Source: Bacteroidales bacterium | Lineage (GTDB): Bacteria > Bacteroidota > Bacteroidia > Bacteroidales > UBA932 | Reading direction: 5' to 3' | DNA length: 6,339 bases | Assembly: GCA_017555925.1 (NCBI GenBank) | Contig: JAFZFL010000191.1 | Span: 1-6,339 of the forward strand | Position numbers and translations under genes: made by a program | The notes under the pieces: model-generated | The model's database searches: none | What the model was told of the DNA's origin: nothing | What the model saw: the letters and a program-made list of their open reading frames with translations, nothing else | Shown: positions 1 to 6,007 of the stretch, one piece after another | How the letters are laid out: the number at the start of each line of letters is the position of its first letter | Position numbering within the stretch: position 1 is the first letter of the stretch

Positions 1-1
1 C

Positions 2-874
2 TTCCAGAATCTTGATAATTCCCAGATGTGCTGCACCAATATCTCTCCTCAGGAGAATTATTTTGCCTCATGGGTAAAACTGGCTACAGGCAAGACAGAT
101 ATTCTTATAATTAACGCACAGCGTGATACTGTACCTGAAATTTTTCAGGAAGAGGTTGTTTCCAGCATACCTATCAACTCATCCGAAGATATACTGGTAG
201 TGGAGAAAAACAACTATCAGATAATTCAAATCTTCAACCACTGGTTCACATTCTTTAAACATACCCCAGAATACAAAGATCTGACTGCCAAATTCTTCAG
301 AAACTACAGGAGTATGGATAAAGCGCAAATTTCCCAGGGCAACAAACATATCTCCCCTTATGACAACCTTATAAAGGAACATAGCCGCATTCTTGGATGG
401 GATTGGCACCTGCTGGCATCCCTTATATATCAGGAGTCAAAATTCAAAGCGGCAGTAAGCTCACCACGTGGAGCTATAGGTCTGATGCAAATAAAGGAAT
501 CTGTAGCCAACAAGTACGGTATAGATGATATATACAACCCGAATGATAATATAAAAGCCGGCACACTGCACCTGAAAAGGCTGCAAGGCATGTATTTGAA
601 AATGGGAGCAGACTCCACAAATGCCAGACTTCTTGCCATTGCCGCCTACAACTGTGGTGAGGGAAGGATGTCGGACTGCATGAGTCTTGCTACAGAAGAG
701 GGGAAAAATCCACTCCTATGGAGCGACATTAGGGAGATTATCCCTCTTTTAAGGGAGGAGAAATACTATACGAGTCCTGCCGTAAAATATGGCAGTTTCA
801 AAGGCAAGGAGACTCTGAAATATGTAGAAAAAATAGAAGAGCGTTATCTCAGATATATTGAGACAACGCCCTGA
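2..874 (+). CDS. MltF-like membrane-bound lytic transglycosylase, 3' part (5' end outside window)
   Basis: The reading frame is open from base 2 with no stop before the first ATG at 26, so the gene begins upstream and about 290 residues are visible. The C-terminal half is a lytic transglycosylase (SLT, GH23-type) domain. It has the catalytic Glu in YQESKF (codon 434-436), the GAIGLMQI motif (about 470-493) and the AAYNCGEG motif (about 644-667). It ends with a TSPAVKYG segment and a KYVEKIEERY tail typical of MltF. The roughly 90 residues before it look like the end of a periplasmic solute-binding (SBP_bac_3-like) domain, the usual MltF fusion. Family members cleave the MurNAc-GlcNAc bond of peptidoglycan, leaving 1,6-anhydro ends, in the periplasm. 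Signal peptide and N-terminus are not in view. The gene is convergent with the DUF4293 gene, 55 bp apart. The SLT call is strong; the MltF subtype is inferred from architecture. Confidence 0.9.
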   Translation, partial: FQNLDNSQMCCTNISPQENYFASWVKLATGKTDILIINAQRDTVPEIFQEEVVSSIPINSSEDILVVEKNNYQIIQIFNHWFTFFKHTPEYKDLTAKFFRNYRSMDKAQISQGNKHISPYDNLIKEHSRILGWDWHLLASLIYQESKFKAAVSSPRGAIGLMQIKESVANKYGIDDIYNPNDNIKAGTLHLKRLQGMYLKMGADSTNARLLAIAAYNCGEGRMSDCMSLATEEGKNPLLWSDIREIIPLLREEKYYTSPAVKYGSFKGKETLKYVEKIEERYLRYIETTP

Positions 875-929
875 TTTTCTTTCTGTTCAGCTTCCCTACA
901 GAGAATTGGAACCAATAATATGCCGCAAA
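875..929. other. Short convergent intergenic region, no clear terminator
   Basis: These 55 bp separate the stop codons of the transglycosylase and DUF4293 genes. A short TCTGT/ACAGA inverted repeat (about 882-906) could fold weakly, but no long stem followed by a T-run is visible on either strand. Both genes must terminate here or inside each other, so a factor-dependent or weak bidirectional terminator is possible but not demonstrated. Confidence 0.4.
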
Positions 930-1352
930 CTACTTTTTACTCTTCTTTCTGATAGAGCGGATTGAATCGGCCGAACGTACCATAGCCTCATCACGTGCGA
1001 TATATCTTAATGCAGTAAAGACAAGGATTGCAGCAACAAGAGGGAATACGGCTGTAAGTGAAAATGCTGTTCCAGGCTCTCTTGTAAAGAACTTGAATGC
1101 TACCCAGCCCTGAAATCCCAACAATACAAGAATATTGAAGATACACAATCTTATCTGAAGCATTCTATGATGAAAAATAAAGATTGTGAAGAAACTTATA
1201 ATGAATGTTGCAGCTATGAATATTATGAATGGAGTATAATCGGTATACTCTACAGGCTCCATTCCAGGTGCAAAACATATTTTTGAAAAAAACATCGAAA
1301 ATAGCAATCCGCTTGCTATAAAAAGATAAAGTGTCTGTATTCTCTGTATCAT
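930..1352 (-). CDS. DUF4293 family small integral membrane protein
   Basis: A 140-residue protein starting at the ATG at 1352-1350. It opens with MIQRIQTLYLF, the start typical of the Bacteroidota DUF4293 family. It ends with RYIARDEAMVRSADSIR followed by a lysine/arginine-rich tail, also a family signature. Four hydrophobic segments are visible at about residues 5-24, 40-60, 68-86 and 97-117, so it should be a four-helix inner-membrane protein with a basic cytoplasmic C-terminus. The length is normal for the family. No catalytic motif is seen and the function is unknown. It is divergent from the nucleoside phosphorylase gene, and a good -7 box lies about 30 nt upstream of the start. There is only a weak purine-rich stretch ahead of the ATG, as is usual in this phylum, where Shine-Dalgarno sites are rare. 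Confidence 0.88.
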   Translation of the reverse strand: MIQRIQTLYLFIASGLLFSMFFSKICFAPGMEPVEYTDYTPFIIFIAATFIISFFTIFIFHHRMLQIRLCIFNILVLLGFQGWVAFKFFTREPGTAFSLTAVFPLVAAILVFTALRYIARDEAMVRSADSIRSIRKKSKK

Positions 1353-1381
1353 CTCTTCTTGATTAAATTAATTTGGAGGGG

Positions 1382-1389
1382 CAAAAATA
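1382..1389 (-). promoter_or_regulatory. Bacteroidota -7 promoter box for the DUF4293 gene
   Basis: Read on the - strand this is TATTTTTG, an exact match to the TAnnTTTG consensus of the Bacteroidota housekeeping sigma factor. It would place transcription start near 1375 and give a leader of roughly 20-25 nt. No convincing TTTG -33 element is seen upstream, only T-rich sequence around 1411-1420. Confidence 0.55.
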
Positions 1390-1397
1390 GGAATGTT

Positions 1398-1431
1398 TTT
1401 GATATTATCCATAAAATAAATCGTATCTTTG
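1398..1431 (+). promoter_or_regulatory. Bacteroidota promoter for the nucleoside phosphorylase gene
   Basis: TTTG at 1398-1401 and TATCTTTG at 1424-1431 match the -33 and -7 (TAnnTTTG) elements, with 22 bp between them, close to the usual spacing. Transcription would start near 1436-1440, about 60 nt before the ATG at 1497. This argues against the TTG at 1452 as the translation start because it would leave almost no leader. Confidence 0.6.
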
Positions 1432-1496
1432 GAAACCTCTTCCGTTGAGGATTGTATTATAGCTTTATACACAAGCATATATTAAACTTTAACATC

Positions 1497-2369
1497 ATGG
1501 ATACAATAGGAGCATCTGAACTGATAATAAACAGCGACGGTTCAATATTCCATCTTCACATAAAGCCTCACGAACTTGCAGACACAATCATTCTTGTGGG
1601 AGACCCGGGCAGAGTTGAAATGGTAAGTTCATTTTTTGAGAGCAGGGAGTTCCGCAGAGAGTCAAGGGAGTTTGTTACAGTAACAGGAAAGTACAGGGGC
1701 AAAAGGATTACAGTACTCTCCACCGGCATTGGTACAGACAATATAGATGTTGTCGTGAACGAACTTGATGCCCTTGCAAACATTGACTTTGAGACTCGCA
1801 GAGTTAAGGAGAACAAAAAGAGTCTCAAACTGCTAAGAATAGGAACATGTGGAGCCATCCAGCCAGACATTCCCATTGGTTCATTCATATTTTCACATAT
1901 ATCAGTAGGTTGCGACGGTTTGCTCAACTGGTATGCCAACAGAGAAAATGTAACCATACCCGATATGGAGCAGGCGTTTGTAGCCCATACAAATTGGGAA
2001 AAGCATCTTCCTGTCCCCTATTTCATAAGAGCAGACCAGGAGCTGACAAACCTCTTTGCAGACTCAACTGTAAAGGGTGTTACAATATCAGCCTCCGGAT
2101 TTTATGGTCCGCAAGGCAGAGTTTTGAGAATACCGTTGTCTATGCCGGATATGTTGGAAAAGTTTGAGACATTCCGCTTTGGGGAGTACAGAATTACAAA
2201 TTTTGAGATGGAGGGTTCCGCTCTGGCAGGCTTGTCAAAGCAATTGGGACACAAGGCTGCAACTGTATGTTGTGCCATTGCCAACCGCTACCATCAGGGA
2301 GCAGCCCCAGACTACAAACCTTTTGTAGAAAAGCTGGTAAAGCTTGCTCTCGACAAACTTACAGAATAA
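1497..2369 (+). CDS. udp: Nucleoside phosphorylase, uridine phosphorylase-like (PNP/UDP family)
   Basis: A 290-residue enzyme of the PNP/UDP phosphorylase superfamily. These enzymes split a nucleoside with phosphate into base and ribose-1-phosphate in the cytoplasm (salvage). Visible motifs are the phosphate-binding GDPGRV (35-40), STGIGTDN (75-82), RIGTCGA (114-120) and the ribose-binding FEMEGSAL (236-243). The segment FYGPQGR (202-208) has Phe, Gln and Arg with the same spacing as the uracil-contacting Phe162, Gln166 and Arg168 of E. coli uridine phosphorylase, which favours pyrimidine over purine nucleosides. It is about 35 residues longer than E. coli Udp, with extra sequence near 98-112 and 140-172; this longer form occurs in other Bacteroidota. 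I chose the ATG at 1497 because family similarity begins just after it; the upstream TTG at 1452 adds 15 unconserved residues. Family call is firm, substrate inferred. Confidence 0.88.
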   Translation: MDTIGASELIINSDGSIFHLHIKPHELADTIILVGDPGRVEMVSSFFESREFRRESREFVTVTGKYRGKRITVLSTGIGTDNIDVVVNELDALANIDFETRRVKENKKSLKLLRIGTCGAIQPDIPIGSFIFSHISVGCDGLLNWYANRENVTIPDMEQAFVAHTNWEKHLPVPYFIRADQELTNLFADSTVKGVTISASGFYGPQGRVLRIPLSMPDMLEKFETFRFGEYRITNFEMEGSALAGLSKQLGHKAATVCCAIANRYHQGAAPDYKPFVEKLVKLALDKLTE

Positions 2370-2399
2370 GGAAAATAAGAATAAAATGGAGAAAGAAAG

Positions 2400-2424
2400 A
2401 CAGCTGCCCGGTAAAGGCAGCTGT
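2400..2424 (-). terminator. Perfect 9-bp hairpin, probable terminator of tRNA-Gly, possibly bidirectional
   Basis: ACAGCTGCC (2400-2408) and GGCAGCTGT (2416-2424) are perfect inverted repeats around a 7-nt loop. Read on the - strand, the hairpin lies 40 nt past the tRNA 3' end and is followed by a pyrimidine-rich tract (CTTTCTTTCTCC, then further T-rich sequence). This is consistent with intrinsic termination of the tRNA transcript. Read on +, it lies 30 nt after the phosphorylase stop and is followed by a T-rich but interrupted stretch (2434-2449), so it may serve both directions. Confidence 0.7.
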
Positions 2425-2464
2425 TCTCTGAAGTTTAGTTTTTGTTTTGTTGTGGTTAAGAGCG

Positions 2465-2537
2465 AGCGGAAAACGGGGTTCGAACCCGCGACCCTCAGCT
2501 TGGGAAGCTGATGCTCTACCAACTGAGCTACTTCCGC
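2465..2537 (-). tRNA. tRNA-Gly (anticodon CCC)
   Basis: The - strand folds as a complete 73-nt cloverleaf. It has a 7-bp acceptor stem (GCGGAAG with TTTCCGC, last pair G-U), a D arm GCTC...GAGC with AGTTGGTA loop, and an anticodon stem TCAGC/GCTGA. The anticodon loop is TTCCCAA, giving anticodon CCC for GGG codons. The variable loop is 5 nt and the T arm is GCGGG-TTCGAAC-CCCGT. The discriminator base is U73, as in E. coli glycine tRNAs. CCA is not encoded (the discriminator is followed by CGC), so it must be added by the nucleotidyltransferase. It is divergent from the permease gene and convergent with the phosphorylase gene. Confidence 0.96.
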
Positions 2538-2547
2538 AAAGGCTATG

Positions 2548-2555
2548 CAAATGTA
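2548..2555 (-). promoter_or_regulatory. Bacteroidota -7 promoter box for tRNA-Gly
   Basis: The - strand reads TACATTTG, an exact TAnnTTTG match, ending 10 nt before the mature tRNA 5' end at 2537. Transcription would begin within a few nucleotides of the mature end, so the RNase P-cleaved leader would be very short. No clear TTTG -33 element was found. The box lies 17 nt upstream of the permease start codon on the other strand. Confidence 0.6.
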
Positions 2556-2572
2556 GTAAAAAAATCCTATCA

Positions 2573-3844
2573 ATGAATCTAAATGTTCTAATAGCACATA
2601 GAATTGGCAAAAAAGCGGCCGGCAAAGGCAAACTGAGCAGAATAAGCAATATAATTGCGTCAGTTTCAGTAGGGTTAAGCATTGCCATAATGATAGTGGC
2701 CATTGCAATAGCAGGCGGTTTCAGAAGCGAAATATGGGAAAAGGCTTCAGGCTTTAGCGGTGACATTACCCTCCAGGCACCTGGGGTTGATATAACCAAC
2801 CACCAATACCCGATTAAACCCCTATCCTATACAAAAGAGCTCTCAGCACTCCCTTTTGTAGAATCGTTGCAGGCTGTCAGCTACCGTACAGGCACAATAA
2901 AGACACAGGATAATATTCAGGGTGTACTCTTTAAAGGAGTTGGGAATGATTATAACTTCAATTTCTACCGCAAACATCTTATAGAGGGAAGTTTGCCCGA
3001 TTTTGCCCCGCAACAGGATTCTGCCGGCAGAAGACTCCCCCCTTCAAATGATATAATCATTTCAAAAAGACTGGCACAAATACTTGATTTCAAATGTGGA
3101 GACAAAGTCACAGCATATTTTATAGATGAGGATGTAACTTTGAGGCGCTTCACAATTTGTGGAATATATGATGCCCAGCTTGACGAGCTTGACAAAGCGC
3201 TCATAATTGCCGACCAGCGCCATATCTCCAGACTCAACGGCTGGAATGAGGAAGAAATAAGCGGATATGAGATTCTGCTTAAGGAACAATCCAGAAACAA
3301 GAGTGAGAAATATCTCAATTCTATAGATGAGACAATCTACAGATACAGCAAAGAGGAAGACCCATCAGTAGTACCAACCACCATGGATGAACGCTACTAC
3401 ATACTCTTTGACTGGTTGCATCTTCTTGATTTGAACGTGGTTATAATATTGGCACTTATGATTGCCGTGGCCGGTTTCAATATGATTTCCGGTCTGCTCA
3501 TAATTCTCTTTGAACGCATCTCCCAGATTGGTCTCTTTAAGGCATTGGGAATGCGCACCAGCAATATTATAAAGATTTTCCTCTACAGAGCAGCATCAAT
3601 TGTTCTTGCAGGACTTATACCCGGCAACATAGCTGCAATCCTGTTCTGTATACTGGAGAAAAAATTCAAGTTCATCTCACTCGATCCGAGCAACTACTTT
3701 GTTGACCACGTTCCAGTAAATACAGATGCCATAACAATCATCTTACTGAATGCTATGGCATTTACACTCATTATGCTTATCATGCTTGTTCCCTGCCGGA
3801 TGATAAGCAGAATATCACCTTCAAAGAGTCTTAAGGTTGAATAG
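2573..3844 (+). CDS. FtsX/MacB-family ABC transporter permease, LolC/LolE-type
   Basis: A 423-residue inner-membrane protein with the LolC/E layout. A short cytoplasmic N-terminus leads to TM1 (about 24-48), then a periplasmic MacB_PCD-like domain (about 50-280), then three TM segments (about 287-312, 335-361, 385-407). The segment after TM2, ERISQIGLFKALGMRTSNI (314-332), is the conserved FtsX-domain coupling region that contacts the ATPase. The C-terminus ISPSKSLKVE matches the usual P-x-x-x-L-x-x-E ending. In Proteobacteria such proteins with LolD extract lipoproteins from the inner membrane for transfer to LolA; that role is inferred here. No ATPase gene is in the window. I chose the ATG at 2573 because similarity starts there; the frame stays open upstream to 2447 but that part is antisense to the tRNA. 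Length is normal for the family. The stop is 2 bp from the TPR gene stop. Confidence 0.88.
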   Translation: MNLNVLIAHRIGKKAAGKGKLSRISNIIASVSVGLSIAIMIVAIAIAGGFRSEIWEKASGFSGDITLQAPGVDITNHQYPIKPLSYTKELSALPFVESLQAVSYRTGTIKTQDNIQGVLFKGVGNDYNFNFYRKHLIEGSLPDFAPQQDSAGRRLPPSNDIIISKRLAQILDFKCGDKVTAYFIDEDVTLRRFTICGIYDAQLDELDKALIIADQRHISRLNGWNEEEISGYEILLKEQSRNKSEKYLNSIDETIYRYSKEEDPSVVPTTMDERYYILFDWLHLLDLNVVIILALMIAVAGFNMISGLLIILFERISQIGLFKALGMRTSNIIKIFLYRAASIVLAGLIPGNIAAILFCILEKKFKFISLDPSNYFVDHVPVNTDAITIILLNAMAFTLIMLIMLVPCRMISRISPSKSLKVE

Positions 3845-3846
3845 AC

Positions 3847-5904
3847 CTACTCCTCCATACAATACTTCTTTATCACAGGGTAAGCCTCTTCAATACCCAG
3901 TTCACCCGCTTTGCTCAAATCAAAACATCCTTTAGCTTTATCTTTAAGGTAAATAAGTACCAGACCCCTGTTATAATAAGCCTCTGCCAACGAAGGGTAT
4001 TGCTCCAAAGCTTTTGTATACTGGTTAATTGACTCAGGCAAATCGCCCGACAAGCAGTACAGGTTACCGAGATTATAGTAAATATATGGGAATGACGGCA
4101 TAATTGAAGCAGCTTTGTTCATGTCGTGAATTGCAGAGGTGTAGTCATAATTCATATAAGACTTGTCCTGCACTCTTGCACGTGTAGCACCCGCATTGTC
4201 GAGAGTAAGCACCTGCACATTGCTCTCAATTGAAGAGATAAAATCAATCATCTCTGCCTGCAATGCGCCCCTGTTAATATAGTAGAAGACCTGTTCCGGC
4301 TCATTCTGAACCGCTTTGTCATAATATTGCAGTGCTGAATTATATTTATTGTCCTCACCCTCAATAATTGCCTGTGCAAACATCAGTTTTCCAATTGCCT
4401 TATCCTTTTCCTTCTCCTCCATCATGCTTCCCGACAGCTCTTTAACCCTATCCTTTATCTTTGACTCAATAGCACCAGTTGACAGATTTATCTTCTCCTT
4501 GCTGGATGTGAGTTCAACAGGGACAATTATTGACTCAATAAATCTCTCCATTTCCTTATCTTCGTAACGTCTTTCAAGTGCAATCAGCCCTCTGTCCCTA
4601 TCTGTAAGATTAAACCTGAAAAGAGGTTTCAGACGTATATCCACATCTCTGTGCTGCAAAAGTTCATTGTCAAAATCCTTCTTGGCAAAATCTGCATCAA
4701 GTGCCAGCAGACGGTCATACTTCTTGGCTGTATCGGCAAACATTGCAACCCCAATACTATCGCTTGTCTTTGCCCTGTACTCACGCACCTTTGCCTCTGC
4801 AATCTCATAATCCTTTTTGGCAGATGTATATTGTCCCAACTGGCTCTTCACATAAGAACGGTTATAGTATGCCTTGGCAAAATCGGGATAGAGATTTATA
4901 GCCTGCGAATAATCATCCATAGCATCCCTATACCGGCCCAGCTCCAAAAACACACCGGCCCTGTTGAAGTAGGCCAACACATTATTTGGATTTACTGCAA
5001 TTACACGGTCATAGTCATCAATAGCATTATTGTAATCGCCAATCTGAGAACGTATCAGCGCCCTGTTATAGAGAGTGAGCGCATTTCCGGGATCATAATC
5101 AAGCACCTTGTTCAAATCCTCCAGTGCGCCACCTATATCTGTCATATCATAACGTATGAGAGCCCTGTTGAAAAAGGCAAAAGTATTTGCCGAATCCAAT
5201 TCTATTGCTTCGTTCAAATCCTTTATTGCCAATTCGTTTTCGCCCTGCATTGCATAGATTCTTGAACGCCTTATATATCCTTCAGGTTCAAAGATGTTAA
5301 GTTTTACCGCCCTGTTGTAGTCGGCCAGAGCCTTTACTGTATCTTTCAGATAGAGATAGCATGCACCTCTGTTCAGATAGGCATCTGCAATCTTGGGTTC
5401 GGCCTTGATGAAACGGTTAAAATCGGCTACTGCCTTATCGAACTGCTGTGAAAGGAAATATGTTACACCTCTACTGAAGTATAATCCGGTATAGCTTGGC
5501 CTCAAATCCACAGCTTCCGCCAAATCCTTAAGAGCAAGATCATACTTTCCTGTACGGCTCAAAGTAATTGCCCTGTAGTGATATGCAGGCGTATAGATAG
5601 GATTCTTCTTAAGAGCCTTGTCAAAATCTCTCTCTGCACCTATGAAGTCACCCAAATTGTACTTTGCAATACCTCTGAAATAGTAGGCCTCAAAAAGGGT
5701 ACTGTCGAGATGTACAAGAGTATTGAAATTATCTATTGCATTGGCATACTTTCCATCAATAAGAAACTGTCGGCCCCTAAAGAAAAATTGGTTTATATCA
5801 TATTGTGCAAAGACTCCCAATGAGGAGAAAAAAAATAAAAATAGAAGCAATAATCTCTTTACTCCAACAGACCTATTTATAATTACTTTATTCAACAAAC
5901 TCAT
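3847..5904 (-). CDS. Secreted tetratricopeptide-repeat protein with interrupted TPR array
   Basis: A 685-residue exported TPR protein. The N-terminus has basic residues to about 16, a hydrophobic core LLLLFLFFFSSLGVF (18-32) and a likely signal peptidase I site after Ala33 (VFA-Q), so it should be periplasmic or outer-membrane associated. Ten TPRs follow from about 37 to 372, with an Arg at the same helix-A position every 34 residues (43, 77, 111 ... 349). A non-TPR, charged segment of about 130 residues (375-505) interrupts the array, and four to five further TPRs run from about 507 to 665. Similar long TPR proteins are widespread in Bacteroidota, without an assigned function known to me; a scaffold for envelope proteins is only a guess. 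I chose the ATG at 5904 because the signal peptide begins there; the ATG at 5991 would put 29 polar, cysteine-containing residues before it and overlap the promoter. Confidence 0.9.
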   Translation of the reverse strand: MSLLNKVIINRSVGVKRLLLLFLFFFSSLGVFAQYDINQFFFRGRQFLIDGKYANAIDNFNTLVHLDSTLFEAYYFRGIAKYNLGDFIGAERDFDKALKKNPIYTPAYHYRAITLSRTGKYDLALKDLAEAVDLRPSYTGLYFSRGVTYFLSQQFDKAVADFNRFIKAEPKIADAYLNRGACYLYLKDTVKALADYNRAVKLNIFEPEGYIRRSRIYAMQGENELAIKDLNEAIELDSANTFAFFNRALIRYDMTDIGGALEDLNKVLDYDPGNALTLYNRALIRSQIGDYNNAIDDYDRVIAVNPNNVLAYFNRAGVFLELGRYRDAMDDYSQAINLYPDFAKAYYNRSYVKSQLGQYTSAKKDYEIAEAKVREYRAKTSDSIGVAMFADTAKKYDRLLALDADFAKKDFDNELLQHRDVDIRLKPLFRFNLTDRDRGLIALERRYEDKEMERFIESIIVPVELTSSKEKINLSTGAIESKIKDRVKELSGSMMEEKEKDKAIGKLMFAQAIIEGEDNKYNSALQYYDKAVQNEPEQVFYYINRGALQAEMIDFISSIESNVQVLTLDNAGATRARVQDKSYMNYDYTSAIHDMNKAASIMPSFPYIYYNLGNLYCLSGDLPESINQYTKALEQYPSLAEAYYNRGLVLIYLKDKAKGCFDLSKAGELGIEEAYPVIKKYCMEE

Positions 5905-6007
5905 TTTAAAATATATAACTAGATTTTCAGTATTCACGACAAATCTCACTAAACCGTCACAATCACAACAAGACTTCCAAAGTTTTGACAAAAATAGAGA
6001 TTTTTCC
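5905..6007 (-). promoter_or_regulatory. Intergenic region upstream of the TPR gene with a -7 box
   Basis: This 103-bp gap between mtgA and the TPR gene holds TATTTTTG on the - strand (5989-5996), an exact TAnnTTTG match. It predicts a start near 5982 and an AT-rich leader of about 78 nt. The box lies 11 nt past the mtgA stop; its -33 region would fall on the end of mtgA and no clear TTTG is seen there. No terminator hairpin for mtgA is visible, so readthrough from mtgA may add to TPR expression. A small RNA or riboswitch fold was not recognised. Confidence 0.5.

Noticed and set aside
1452..1496. TTG start adding 15 residues to the nucleoside phosphorylase
   Set aside because: It would sit only about 12-16 nt after the predicted transcription start, and the extra residues do not resemble the family.
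1847..2167. 106-codon + strand frame inside the nucleoside phosphorylase
   Set aside because: It is a shifted-frame shadow of the enzyme gene, without a start context or known motifs.
2400..2537. tRNA and adjacent hairpin considered as an integration site for a mobile element
   Set aside because: No integrase, no duplicated tRNA 3' end and no foreign-looking genes are present; the flanking genes are ordinary chromosomal ones.
2447..2572. N-terminal extension of the permease frame (42 extra codons from a TTG)
   Set aside because: The extension is the antisense of the tRNA-Gly gene, has no family similarity and precedes a well-matched LolE-type N-terminus at 2573.
2235..2799. Two overlapping - strand open frames spanning the phosphorylase end, tRNA and permease start
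   Set aside because: They cross a tRNA gene and the antisense of two well-supported genes, with no family similarity.
4651..5265. 204-codon + strand open frame inside the TPR gene
   Set aside because: It is antisense to a strongly supported coding region, is rich in Ile and Cys as antisense frames of TPR genes are, and has no recognisable domain.
4958..5316. Recurring GCCCTGTT 8-mers considered as a DNA repeat or CRISPR-like array
   Set aside because: They encode the Asn-Arg-Ala of TPR-protein codons, and the 102-bp spacing equals one 34-residue TPR. The one at 5309 is out of this register and there are no repeat-spacer units.
5905..5991. 29-residue N-terminal extension of the TPR protein from the ATG at 5991
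   Set aside because: It would bury the signal peptide behind a polar segment and overlap the -7 box at 5989-5996.
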